From the NCBI RefSeq assembly GCF_012767755.2, contig NZ_AP023189.1, positions 4,900,001-4,964,000 on the forward strand: 64,000 nt of DNA. Direction: 5' to 3'. Both the position numbers and the translations under genes were made by a program. Below the pieces are notes generated by a model, which saw nothing but the letters and a program-made list of their open reading frames with translations, had not been told where the DNA came from and searched no databases. This document shows positions 52,500-60,602 of the stretch, piece after piece; within the stretch, counting starts at the first letter, position 1; each line of letters opens with the position of its first letter. This DNA comes from Pseudomonas tohonis (GTDB lineage Bacteria; Pseudomonadota; Gammaproteobacteria; Pseudomonadales; Pseudomonadaceae).

Positions 52500-53975
52500 T
52501 CACTCGTCCAGCTCATCCGGCAGCGGCAGCCCCGCCGCGCGCTCGAGCAGCTCGCCAGGCAGGCTCTTGCTGGCGCGGGCACCGAGCAGCTTGATGTTCT
52601 CGGCGCGGCTGACGAGGTTGCCGCGGCCCTCCACCAGCTTGTTGCGGGCGGCAGCGTAGGCCTTGTCCAGCTGCTGCAGGCGGCTGCCCATCTCGTCCAG
52701 GTCCTGCACGAAGGCGACGAACTTGTCGTAGAGGGCGCCGGCGCGCTCGGCGATCTCGCGGGCGTTCTGGCTCTGCCGCTCCTGGCGCCAGAGGCTGTCG
52801 ATCACCCGCAGGGTAGCCAGCAGCGTGGTCGGGCTGACGATGACGATGTGCTGGTCGTAGGCCTCCTGGAACAAGCCGGGATCGGCCTGCAGGGCGGCGG
52901 CGAAGGCGGCTTCGATCGGCACGAACAGCAGCACGAAGTCCAGGCTGTGCAGCCCTTCCAGACGCTGGTAGTCCTTCACCGAAAGACCCTTGAGATGGTT
53001 GCGCAAGGACAGCACGTGCTGCTTCAGCGCCTGGGCGCGGACGGCCTCGTCCTCGGCGGCGATCAGCACCTGGTAGGCGGTGAGGCTGACCTTGGCATCG
53101 ACCACCACCTGCTTGTCGCCGGGCAGCCGGATCAGTACGTCGGGCTGGAAGCGCTGGCCATCGGCGCTGCTCAGGCTGACCTGGGTCTGGTACTCGCGGC
53201 CCTTCTCCAGGCCGGCATGCTCCAGCACCCGCTCCAGCACCAGTTCACCCCAGTTGCCCTGGGTCTTCTGGCCCTTGAGCGCGCGGGTGAGGTTGGTGGC
53301 CTCGTCACCCAGGCGCTGGTTGAGCTGCTGCAGGCGCTCCAGCTCCTTGCCCAGGGAGAAGCGCTCGCGCGCCTCCTGTTGATAACTCTCCTCGACGCGC
53401 TTCTCGAACGCCTGGATGCGCTCCTTCAATGGGTCGAGCATCTGCCCCAGGCGCTGCTGGCTGCTCTCGGTGAAGCGCTGCTCGCGCTCATCGAAAATCT
53501 TTCCGGCCAGCTCGGCGAACTGCGCACGCAGGTCATCGCGGGCTGCCTGCAGGTCGGCCAGGCGCTGGGCGTGCGATTCCTGCTGCTCACGCAGCTCGGC
53601 GGCCAGGGCGGCACGCTCGCTGTCCAGGCGGCGCAGCTCGCCTTCCTTGCGCTCGCGCTCCTCGCTCCAGGCGGCCAGCGCCTCACGGCCTGCCTTGCGC
53701 TCGGCGCCGAGCAGCTCGGACTCTCGCCGCAGGGCGGCCAGTTCGGCCTGCTGGGCGGCGTTGTGCTGGGTGAGTTCACGGATTTCCGCACGGCTGTCGT
53801 CGAGCTGGGCACCGAGCCCGTCCTGGGCCATCTGGGCGATGGCGAGGCGTTCGTCGAGGAGCATGCGCTCGACGTCAGCGGCGGCGATGCGGCGTTGCAG
53901 GTGCCAGGCCAGGCCCAACAGGGGGACGGCGGCGAGCGCGAGGCCGATCAGCAGATTGGGCAAATCGAGGGGCAT
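52500..53975 (-). CDS. rmuC: DNA recombination protein RmuC
   Basis: A 491-residue protein: an N-terminal membrane helix (about 7-24), a long coiled coil (about 28-180) and a RmuC nuclease-like domain (about 210-440) with GNWGELVLERVLEHAGL, PDVLIRLPGDKQVVVDAKVSL (its lysine and aspartate) and FVPIEAAF. RmuC limits inversion at short inverted repeats and has lately been tied to DNA restraint at the membrane. The ATG at 53975 gives the anchor helix; an upstream ATG is not needed. Confidence 0.93.
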   Translation of the reverse strand: MPLDLPNLLIGLALAAVPLLGLAWHLQRRIAAADVERMLLDERLAIAQMAQDGLGAQLDDSRAEIRELTQHNAAQQAELAALRRESELLGAERKAGREALAAWSEERERKEGELRRLDSERAALAAELREQQESHAQRLADLQAARDDLRAQFAELAGKIFDEREQRFTESSQQRLGQMLDPLKERIQAFEKRVEESYQQEARERFSLGKELERLQQLNQRLGDEATNLTRALKGQKTQGNWGELVLERVLEHAGLEKGREYQTQVSLSSADGQRFQPDVLIRLPGDKQVVVDAKVSLTAYQVLIAAEDEAVRAQALKQHVLSLRNHLKGLSVKDYQRLEGLHSLDFVLLFVPIEAAFAAALQADPGLFQEAYDQHIVIVSPTTLLATLRVIDSLWRQERQSQNAREIAERAGALYDKFVAFVQDLDEMGSRLQQLDKAYAAARNKLVEGRGNLVSRAENIKLLGARASKSLPGELLERAAGLPLPDELDE

Positions 53976-54027
53976 GGAAAGCTCCGCGGGAAGGTGCCGG
54001 GCAGTATACCCAGCGCCCACGCGGCGG

Positions 54028-54435
54028 TCAGGCGCCGGGCAGGCGGCTCAGCAGGCGCTTGGCTTCGTGGGAACCCTGGGCGGCTGCCTGCTCCAGCCAG
54101 TGGCAGGCCTGCTGCATGTCTTGGGTACGGGGCTGCACATAGAGGCGACCCAGCTCGAGCTGGGCGCGGCGGTCGCCGGCGCGGGCGGCCTGGCGCAGCA
54201 TGTCGAAACCGATGCGGCGGTCGCGGGTGTTGCCGCAATCGCGGCAGAGCATCTGCCCGAGGCGACTCTGGGCGGCTACCACGCCTTGGCGAGCGGGCTG
54301 CTTGAGCAGCTTGCCGGCCAGGCGCTTGACGCTGGCGGCCTGGCCGAGGCGCGGGTTGTCGAGCAACCAGAGGGCCACGCGCAGGGGCAGGCGCTGGTTG
54401 TGCTGGGACATTTCGGCGAGAGCTCTGGACTTCAT
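54028..54435 (-). CDS. SEL1-like repeat protein (second copy)
   Basis: A 135-residue helical protein with two or three SEL1 repeats (AAQSRLGQMLCRD, GDRRAQLELGRLYVQ, GSHEAKRLLSRL), a basic N-terminal region with a hydrophobic helix, and a general plan like that of the protein at 34085-34555. The start at 54435 lacks a good ribosome site; the ATG at 54411 (MSQHNQ) is an alternative. It is preceded by intergenic element copy B. Confidence 0.78.
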   Translation of the reverse strand: MKSRALAEMSQHNQRLPLRVALWLLDNPRLGQAASVKRLAGKLLKQPARQGVVAAQSRLGQMLCRDCGNTRDRRIGFDMLRQAARAGDRRAQLELGRLYVQPRTQDMQQACHWLEQAAAQGSHEAKRLLSRLPGA

Positions 54436-54539
54436 GTAAAGGGTGTGGAGGCCGGAAAGGCGCGCAACTCTACTCCTTTTTTTCCACAGGTAAAGTCTTG
54501 CAAAGCCTGTGAGTGGCGTTCTAGAGCAAGCGCTTGGGA

Positions 54540-54760
54540 CAATCCACAGAAGCTGTGGATAACTCTGTGGGAAAGGTCATTGAAATGCCCTTCGAAGCCG
54601 ATGAAACGGGCGCCTCCTGCAAATTGGCGATTTTTTCACCAACCTGAAAACCCTTTATTTTTCATTGCTTTAAAAAAGCGGCACGAAAAATCAAGCGTTT
54701 ACGGGCGAATGTGACTGCGAAATGACAAGGTGCTTCGCCATTGTGCACAACTCATTCCTG
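54540..54760 (-). promoter_or_regulatory. Conserved intergenic element, copy B
   Basis: In this 347-base gap CCACAGAAGCTGTGGATAAC (54544-54563) is identical to copy A at 35860, and GGCGATTTTTT, ATGACAAGG and TGTGCACAAC follow in the same order as in copy A. The DNA between is AT-rich and unlike copy A. It includes AAAACCCTTTATTTTTCATTGCTTTAAAA. It lies upstream of the SEL1 gene on the minus strand. Confidence 0.5.
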
Positions 54761-54782
54761 TCAACCCCCTGAATGCCCCGTT

Positions 54783-55838
54783 TCAGGGCGCCGCAGCGCA
54801 TTTTTGCCGGCGAAAGTCCGTAGGCGCGGTGCCCGTCCAGCGACGAAAGGCTCGGGAGAAGGAGCTCTGCTCGGCGAAGCCCAGCAGGTAGGCGATCTCC
54901 AGCAAGGCGAAGTCGGTGTGCTGCAGGTAGAGCTGCGCCAGGTCCTTGCGGACCTCGTCCAGCAAGGTGGGCAGGGCCAGCGCCGATTCCCCCAACCGGC
55001 GACGCAGGACGCGCGTGCTGAGCCCCAGGCGCCCCGCCACATCATCGAGGCCGACCTGCCCTTGCGCCAGGCCGGTGCAAAGCGCGGCCCGGATTTCGTT
55101 GGCGAGATTGGCGTCGAGACGGTACGCGGCCAGGCAGGCATCGCCCTGGGCGTCCATCAAGGCGCGCAGATGCGGGTCGGCCTCGCGCAGCGGCATCTGC
55201 AACAGGGCCTTGTCGAACACCACGGCATGGCGTGCACAACCGCCCAGCACGGGGCAACCCAGGACGTCGGCGTAGGCCTCCTTCCCGGCGTCTAGGGGGT
55301 GACGGAACTCCACCCGCACCGGCTGCGCACGCTCCTCGCTCAACCAGCGGCCGAACGCCAGCCAGCCGGCCAGGGCCATCTCCACAGCCTGGCGAGGCAC
55401 CCAGGGCAACGCCCGCGGCCGCCAGGTCAGGGCGACGAACTCGCCCTCCTCTTCCAGCCGGGTTTCCCCGATGTCCCAGACCAGTTGTTCGAAGCGCTGC
55501 AGGCGCGTGATGGCCTCGCCCAGGGTGGCGCAGCTCATGGCCGAGTAGCCCAGCACCTGGAAGGAGCGCGGACGCACGGCCAACCCCAGGCGCATGCCGA
55601 TCAGCGCATCACCGGCGAGGCGCTCGGCCTGGAGCAGGAGGGCGAAAGCCTTGAACAGCGGCAGGCGGTAGCCCGGCAGCGCCAGTTGCTCCGCCTGGAT
55701 ATCCACCGCCCGCAGCAACGCGTCGACATCCAGCCCACGTTCGCCGGCGGCGGGCAGCAGCGACTCGACGTAGCTCGCGGCGATACCGGCGGGCGATGCG
55801 ACCAGGGCCAGCAGCCGCTGGGGCCAGGACTCGGTCAT
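54783..55838 (-). CDS. AraC family regulator coupled to the RES toxin
   Basis: A 351-residue regulator of the OruR/ArgR-like group: an N-terminal arabinose-binding-like domain of the PF12625 type (about 25-205) and a C-terminal AraC HTH (about 245-345, with LGLSTRVLRRRLGE and LLGFAEQSSFSRAFRRWTG). The start at 55838 overlaps the RES stop by 4 bases, so it is cotranslated with the toxin-antitoxin module, which is unusual. The longer frame to 56255 is rejected because it overlaps the RES gene. Confidence 0.87.
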   Translation of the reverse strand: MTESWPQRLLALVASPAGIAASYVESLLPAAGERGLDVDALLRAVDIQAEQLALPGYRLPLFKAFALLLQAERLAGDALIGMRLGLAVRPRSFQVLGYSAMSCATLGEAITRLQRFEQLVWDIGETRLEEEGEFVALTWRPRALPWVPRQAVEMALAGWLAFGRWLSEERAQPVRVEFRHPLDAGKEAYADVLGCPVLGGCARHAVVFDKALLQMPLREADPHLRALMDAQGDACLAAYRLDANLANEIRAALCTGLAQGQVGLDDVAGRLGLSTRVLRRRLGESALALPTLLDEVRKDLAQLYLQHTDFALLEIAYLLGFAEQSSFSRAFRRWTGTAPTDFRRQKCAAAP

Positions 55839-56587
55839 GCCGGCTGTGGCAGGTGGCCGTCGATCAGGAACTGCGTCATGCGGAACAGGCGCGGCGTATC
55901 CGGTGCCTGGGCATGCTTGAAGGCGACGTACTCGGCGGTGGTCTCGCAGAGCCAGGGCGTGAGGTTGCGTGGTCGCCGCTCGGTGAAGGCCTCGGGGGTG
56001 AACAGGGCGATATTGGTGCCCTGCAGCGGGCAGCGCGCGGAGCGGTACTCGAAGGCCTCCACGCCTGCGGCACGCATGGCCGCGCCGAGCGCCTGGCTGG
56101 CGCGGTAGTCCACCGGGTCGGCCAGTGCCTGAGCGTGACGATCGAACGGTGGCGATTGCAGTTGCACGCCACGCTCCACCTGGAAACGCGCCTCGAAGGA
56201 GGAATGCTCGGACAGGATGCGCCCGCTGGGGGGCGGCACGGCCATGCCGCTCCACAGGACGAAGCGGTAGAACGCCCCCTCGGCCATGGCGGTCTCCAGG
56301 CGCGAGGCGGCGTAGAACAGGCTCGGCTCGTGGACGGTGCCGAAGCGCGACCCCCAGCGCAGCGGCGGGTAGCGGAACGGGGTCTTGAGCAGGTAGTGCA
56401 GCGGCTCGGCGCTCCTGGGCAACGGCGGCTTGCTGGTCTCGATGAGTTCCTCCAGCAACGCCTGTTCGGCGAGGTTGTCCACCAGCTGCAGGGTCGCCAC
56501 CTGCTCCTGGCTCTCCACCAGGCGCACCAGGCGGCCACGCAGGGGCCCGATGTGTTGCGGGCCCTGGCAGGTCGTCCAGATATCCAT
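55835..56587 (-). CDS. RES domain NAD+-degrading toxin
   Basis: A 250-residue RES protein. Family residues are seen in RWGSRFGTVHEPSLFYAAS (Arg and Tyr, about 79-97) and ETAMAEGAFYRF (Glu), with the serine in the C-terminal half. RES toxins cleave or phosphorolyse NAD+ and are neutralised by Xre antitoxins with the MbcA/ParS C-terminal domain, which is encoded 35 bases upstream. The next gene, an AraC regulator, overlaps the toxin stop. Confidence 0.88.
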   Translation of the reverse strand: MDIWTTCQGPQHIGPLRGRLVRLVESQEQVATLQLVDNLAEQALLEELIETSKPPLPRSAEPLHYLLKTPFRYPPLRWGSRFGTVHEPSLFYAASRLETAMAEGAFYRFVLWSGMAVPPPSGRILSEHSSFEARFQVERGVQLQSPPFDRHAQALADPVDYRASQALGAAMRAAGVEAFEYRSARCPLQGTNIALFTPEAFTERRPRNLTPWLCETTAEYVAFKHAQAPDTPRLFRMTQFLIDGHLPQPA

Positions 56588-56622
56588 GTCCAGCCTTCCT
56601 TCGTTGTTGTTGTGAGGGGCGA

Positions 56623-56994
56623 TCAGATCTTGCCGCGTATGGCGTCCAGGTACTCCACCACCCTCACCAGACCCTGCACCTGGCCCATCAGTTCGAGGGG
56701 AACGGCGCCCAGGTGGCGGTTCTCGGTGCGCAGGAAGTGGCGCATGTCGTCGAGGTTGCCGCCGAACAGGGCGAACAATGCGCGGTAGGCGCGGATCAGC
56801 AGCAGCGCGAGCTCGCCGGTCTTGCTCTGCGGACGGATGCCGCCGCTGTCCGCCCAGCGGGTGATGGCGGTGCGGTGCACACCGACGATGTCGGCCAGTT
56901 GCTGCTGGGTCAGCCCGAGTTGCTCGCGGGTATTGAGCAGGGCCTTGGCCAGGACGGCATCGGGATCGAGAGTGGGACGGCTGAGGGCGCTCAT
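56623..56994 (-). CDS. Xre/MbcA/ParS-type antitoxin
   Basis: A 123-residue antitoxin. Residues 20-60 form an HTH (LGLTQQQLADIVGVHRTAITRW), and the C-terminal 45 residues (GGNLDDMRHFLRTEN, HLGAVPLELM, VRVVEYLDAIRG) match the Xre_MbcA_ParS toxin-binding domain. It precedes the toxin, is preceded by GGAGGAAA, and its promoter overlaps the 9-base inverted repeat at 57011-57042, so autoregulation is expected. Confidence 0.9.
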   Translation of the reverse strand: MSALSRPTLDPDAVLAKALLNTREQLGLTQQQLADIVGVHRTAITRWADSGGIRPQSKTGELALLLIRAYRALFALFGGNLDDMRHFLRTENRHLGAVPLELMGQVQGLVRVVEYLDAIRGKI

Positions 56995-57010
56995 GGATTT
57001 CCTCCGTGCG

Positions 57011-57042
57011 TTTGCATCAATATAAAGCAAATATGATGCAAA
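57011..57042. promoter_or_regulatory. Operator palindrome of the Xre-RES module
   Basis: TTTGCATCA (57011-57019) and TGATGCAAA (57034-57042) are perfect inverted 9-base arms, with an AT-rich spacer of 14 bases holding a TATATT-like minus-strand -10. The repeat ends 17 bases before the antitoxin start, where an autoregulating Xre complex would bind. Confidence 0.7.
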
Positions 57043-57117
57043 CACACAAATTACAATCCTCTCCTCTTCCGGTGACTCCACCCGTAGAATGCGGCCTTTG
57101 CCACCAGGGTCCTCGCC

Positions 57118-57600
57118 ATGGACAAAGCCCGTATCCAGCATCTGATCATCGCCAAGCTCTCGGACGACCTGGAGCTGCTGCAACGTGCGGCGCAGACGGC
57201 CTACGAAGCGGCGACCCATGAAGAGAACGTCGCCGAGAACAAGTACGACACGCTGGGACTGGAGGCATCCTACCTGGCGACCGGACAGGCCCGCCGCGCC
57301 GCCGAGATCAAGCAGGCGATCAGCCTGTTCCAGGGCCTGGCGCTGCGTGATCACGACCCGGCTCTGGGTATCCAGCTCAGCGCCCTGGTGCGGCTGGGCG
57401 CGGAAAACGGTGGCGAGCAGCTACTCTTTCTCGGCCCGGAAGCCGCCGGCCTGAAGGTTGCGACCGAGGATGGGGACATCACCGTGATCACCCCGCGCTC
57501 CCCCCTCGGCCAGGCTCTGCTGGGCAAGGGCGCCGGCGCCGAGATCACCCTGGCGATCGGCGGCACCGAGCAATGGTACGAGGTGATCGACGCCCACTGA
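57118..57600 (+). CDS. GreA/GreB-like protein
   Basis: A 160-residue protein with the Gre plan: an N-terminal coiled coil (about 5-75) and a GreA C-terminal FKBP-like domain (about 85-158, with VITPRSPLGQALLGKGAGAE; first residues VITPRSPLGQALL). The tip loop reads EENVAENKYD where GreA has GDLSEN, so the first catalytic-tip aspartate appears replaced by asparagine while the glutamate is kept. It may bind RNA polymerase without normal cleavage activity. It is divergent from the antitoxin gene. Confidence 0.8.
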   Translation: MDKARIQHLIIAKLSDDLELLQRAAQTAYEAATHEENVAENKYDTLGLEASYLATGQARRAAEIKQAISLFQGLALRDHDPALGIQLSALVRLGAENGGEQLLFLGPEAAGLKVATEDGDITVITPRSPLGQALLGKGAGAEITLAIGGTEQWYEVIDAH

Positions 57601-57651
57601 GGGCGAACGCGCCACGTCCTGATCGGCCCATCGACCCTGTGAGGAGGTTCC

Positions 57652-58047
57652 ATGCCCGCTCGAAAACGCACGCTTCACATCAGCCTCGACCCGGTGAAAT
57701 TGTTGCTGTGCATCGCCTTGGGCATCTGGCTCGGCTGCCTCGCCGTCGCCGCCACGGCCTGGTTCGGTTATCGGCATCTGGTGGGCGCTGCCTGGGGGCA
57801 GGTCGGCCAGGGCACCACGGCGCCCCTGGGCTCGCCGATAGGCCCTCAGCCTGCCCCTGTCCCTCAGGACAATGCGCAGATGTTCGAGCGCTACCAGCAG
57901 AACCAGAGCGCGACCCAACAGCGCGACAATGCCCGTATCGAAGAGGCTGAACGCCTGGCCAGCCCCAAATGCCAGTTCTGGACCGCCCAGCTGCGCAACG
58001 CTCCCAACGAGAAGGCGCGGCAGAACGTGGAGCGCTTCTGCAACTGA
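57652..58047 (+). CDS. Hypothetical single-pass membrane protein
   Basis: A 131-residue protein with a basic N terminus, one hydrophobic helix (about 15-40), a proline-rich linker (APLGSPIGPQPAPVPQD) and a charged helical tail ending in KCQFWTAQLRN and RFCN, whose two cysteines may form a disulfide in the periplasm. The ATG follows GAGGAGG. It lies 51 bases after the Gre-like gene. I do not recognise a named family, although it looks like a conserved Pseudomonas protein. Confidence 0.65.
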   Translation: MPARKRTLHISLDPVKLLLCIALGIWLGCLAVAATAWFGYRHLVGAAWGQVGQGTTAPLGSPIGPQPAPVPQDNAQMFERYQQNQSATQQRDNARIEEAERLASPKCQFWTAQLRNAPNEKARQNVERFCN

Positions 58048-58240
58048 ACCCGCCCTGACCGCACGTCATCCGATCAGCACTTTATGCCGCTCGCGCTGCC
58101 GAAGTTTTCAAGCACCTGCGCATCCCGTCCGATGAAGAAGCCGGCCAGCCGACCGAAGGCGGGGCCTGTCAGGGAAGCGTCACGGATGCCGGACTAAACT
58201 CCAGTTGTGTGCCCATTTGCGGGCACCGAGGCGGTTAGCG

Positions 58241-58426
58241 ATGAGTCCTGAAGCCTTTATCGTGTTGTTGATCCTGGGTTGGCTGCTGGTAGCCGTTGCG
58301 ATGCTCTGGGCCATGCTCAGAATCACCCACCACCACCATCACCCCACGACCCGAGCGCCTCGCCAGCCCGTGGAACGCCCGGTGAACGAGCACAAGGCCA
58401 GGCAGGCGACCGCTCCTCATCACTAA
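58241..58426 (+). CDS. Small single-pass membrane protein with His tract
   Basis: A 61-residue protein: one helix (about 4-27) followed by THHHHHPTT and a basic, proline-rich tail. The ATG at 58241 with GAGG upstream is preferred over a GTG 12 codons earlier. The histidine run might bind metal. No family is recognised. The 193 bases upstream hold no other gene. Confidence 0.5.
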   Translation: MSPEAFIVLLILGWLLVAVAMLWAMLRITHHHHHPTTRAPRQPVERPVNEHKARQATAPHH

Positions 58427-58449
58427 GCCCCTATCTGCTCGCACCCGCG

Positions 58450-58902
58450 TCATGCCAGTGGTTGCCAGCGCTCCGGACGGCGGAAGCTGTGGGTGACGAC
58501 ACCCCGGATCATCCAGTCCTGCCCGGGCGACAGCCTCAGCGCCGGATAGCGGGCGTTCTCCGCCACGAGCACGCGCTGGCCGTCTTCTTCGTGACGCAGG
58601 CGGCGTATGTAGAAATCCCCATCGATCACCGCCACCACCAGGCTGCCATCGGTCGCTACGCGTGCGCGATCGGCCAGCAGCAGGTCCCCTGGGGCGAGGC
58701 CGATGCCCTCCATGCTGTCGTCTTCCAGACGGACGGTTAGGGTCTGTGGGATATCGATGCCCAGCAGCTCGTCCAGGCTCAGGCAGCCGTCGAGGCGCAG
58801 GCGAACCGGGCCTTTCGCATCGTTTTCATCGATGCCGAGGGTGTAGAGCGGGAGCTTGCTGAATGACGGCCCCAGACGGCCGATGATGCGGACATTACCC
58901 AT
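58450..58902 (-). CDS. Orphan UmuD-like (S24) protein with Lys-to-Arg change
   Basis: A 150-residue protein of the LexA/UmuD S24 family. The catalytic serine is Ser63 in DDSMEGIG; the lysine expected 37 residues later (UmuD Ser60-Lys97) is arginine (Arg100 in FYIRRL). The Cys-Gly or Ala-Gly self-cleavage site is also not evident. A LexA box lies 17 bases upstream of the start, so it is an SOS gene, yet no umuC or dnaE2 follows. It may be a non-cleaving UmuD-prime-like partner or a decoy. The ribosome site is AGGAGG. Confidence 0.85.
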   Translation of the reverse strand: MGNVRIIGRLGPSFSKLPLYTLGIDENDAKGPVRLRLDGCLSLDELLGIDIPQTLTVRLEDDSMEGIGLAPGDLLLADRARVATDGSLVVAVIDGDFYIRRLRHEEDGQRVLVAENARYPALRLSPGQDWMIRGVVTHSFRRPERWQPLA

Positions 58903-58919
58903 GACGGCGCCTCCTGATA

Positions 58920-58935
58920 CTGTTTTTATATACAG
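58920..58935 (-). promoter_or_regulatory. LexA box
   Basis: CTGTATATAAAAACAG on the minus strand fits the CTG-N10-CAG SOS consensus. It lies 17 bases before the start of the UmuD-like gene, so LexA would occlude its promoter. Confidence 0.88.
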
Positions 58936-58967
58936 TATTTGTGCGCCCGGTTTTCGTCAACGGGAAG

Positions 58968-58991
58968 CTTGCGCCGGCGGGCCGGCGCAAG
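58968..58991 (-). terminator. Hairpin after the aminopeptidase gene
   Basis: CTTGCGCCGGC (58968-58978) faces GCCGGCGCAAG (58981-58991), 12 bases past the stop. There is no T-run. Confidence 0.55.
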
Positions 58992-59003
58992 ACCCGTCAG
59001 GCG

Positions 59004-60602
59004 TTACTTGATGTAGGCATCACCCCAGCGTTCGACGTTGCGCACGCTGGCTTTGCGCAGCGTGGTGCCCTGGGCTTTCTTCGCAGCGGCGATCTCGTCG
59101 TCGATGATCTTGGTCGAGATCGACAGCCAACTGGTGGCGAAGGCCATGGCGTCGCCGTTGATCTCCAGCGCGTCCAGATCGATGTTCGCCGTGTTGTCGC
59201 AAGCGTTGTGGTAGCAGGGATCGAAGGGCTGGCCCGCCGCACCGCCATATTTCTGCGCCTGCTCCTCGGTCTTGATGTCCTCGGCGCCGGTGAACAGGCC
59301 ACCGAAGGCGATGCCATCCTCGAAGAACTGCGCATAGTCGGAGCGGAAGTCGATCTCGGTCCCCTCGAACTGCGCGCGACGCAGCTTGAAGTAGGCCTCG
59401 AACAGGTGCTCGATCGCGGCCGAACCGGGCGGGCCCTGCAGACCGAAGGACGAACCGTCGCCGTCATAGATGAAGTTCGCGTAGTTCGGCGAACCGATCA
59501 TGTCGAAGTTCAGGTAGGCCTTGATCTTCTTCTTCTCCTCGGGAGTGAGGTTGTTGACGTAGTAGGTCGAGCCCACCAGCCCGGACTCCTCGGCGCCCCA
59601 CCAGGCGAAGCGGATCTTGTTCAACGGATAGGCCTTGCGCAGCAGCACGGCCATCTCCAGCAGCGCGGCACTGCCGGAACCGTTGTCGTTGATGCCGGGG
59701 CCCTCGAATACCGAGTCCAGGTGCGCGCCCACCATCACGACGTTCTTCGGATTGCCGTAGCGGGTCTCGGCGACCAGGTTGTAGGTCTGGGTCTTCGAGC
59801 GCACCACGTCGACGACCATGCGCAGCTGCAGGCCTGCCGTGCCGGCCCAGGCCGCACCGTTGTCGTAGGTGGCGAAGATCACCGGGATGCCACCTTCGTA
59901 GCCATCGCCCAGGGTCACGTTCTCCAGGCCCTTGCGGTCATCCGTGTTGCCCTGGTTGAAGATGATCACCCCCGCTGCACCAGCCGCCGCGGCGTTCTCG
60001 GCCTTGATCTCGAAGTTGCAGGTACCGCGCTGGATCAGTGCGATGGAACCGCTGGGGAAGTTGGCGAAGTCCTCCGCCTCGCACCCGCTGGAGGAGGTGT
60101 TGCCCGCCCCCAGCGCCACGTCCACGGGCACCACCGGTGCACTCACATCACCGGCCTCGCTCTGCGAGAGGTAGGTGAAGTCGGTCTCCCAGACATAGCT
60201 GCCGGGGGTCGGCGTGATCGCATTCAGGGTGCCCGGCCCTTTGGGGTAGTAGGCGGTGAAGGGGAACGGCTGCACCGTCACCTTGTAGCCGGCCTTCTGC
60301 AGGGTCTTCTTCACGTAGTCGATGGACGCCTGGTAGCCCGGCTGACCGGCAGCCCGATTGCCGTCGTTGAGGCTGGCGATGTCCTGCAGCGCCTGGAGCC
60401 GGGTGAAGACGTTGCTCGCCTGCAGGCAGCGCGGCAGCCCGAGCGGCGTGCCCACCAGCAGCGGCGAATTGCAGATGGAGGGGTTGGGTTTGCCGGGACT
60501 CCAGAATTCCTTGAATTCGGCATCTGCGGCGGGGCTTGCAAGGGATGCCGTGGAAACGGCGAACGCGAGGGAACCGACAACACGTCTGAAATTATTTTTC
60601 AT
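59004..60602 (-). CDS. lap: Secreted M28 family leucine aminopeptidase (PaAP-like)
   Basis: A 532-residue exported zinc aminopeptidase. It has a signal peptide (about 1-21), a protease-associated (PA) domain insert (about 145-250) and the M28 metal ligands: His in VGAHLDSV, bridging Asp in GINDNGSG, Glu pair in WGAEESG, Asp in FDMIGSPN and His in CYHNACDN. P. aeruginosa PaAP (536 residues) is secreted by the Xcp type II system and matured outside the cell, which is the likely fate here. The ATG at 60602 follows GGAG; the upstream frame to 60659 is not needed. Confidence 0.93.
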   Translation of the reverse strand: MKNNFRRVVGSLAFAVSTASLASPAADAEFKEFWSPGKPNPSICNSPLLVGTPLGLPRCLQASNVFTRLQALQDIASLNDGNRAAGQPGYQASIDYVKKTLQKAGYKVTVQPFPFTAYYPKGPGTLNAITPTPGSYVWETDFTYLSQSEAGDVSAPVVPVDVALGAGNTSSSGCEAEDFANFPSGSIALIQRGTCNFEIKAENAAAAGAAGVIIFNQGNTDDRKGLENVTLGDGYEGGIPVIFATYDNGAAWAGTAGLQLRMVVDVVRSKTQTYNLVAETRYGNPKNVVMVGAHLDSVFEGPGINDNGSGSAALLEMAVLLRKAYPLNKIRFAWWGAEESGLVGSTYYVNNLTPEEKKKIKAYLNFDMIGSPNYANFIYDGDGSSFGLQGPPGSAAIEHLFEAYFKLRRAQFEGTEIDFRSDYAQFFEDGIAFGGLFTGAEDIKTEEQAQKYGGAAGQPFDPCYHNACDNTANIDLDALEINGDAMAFATSWLSISTKIIDDEIAAAKKAQGTTLRKASVRNVERWGDAYIK

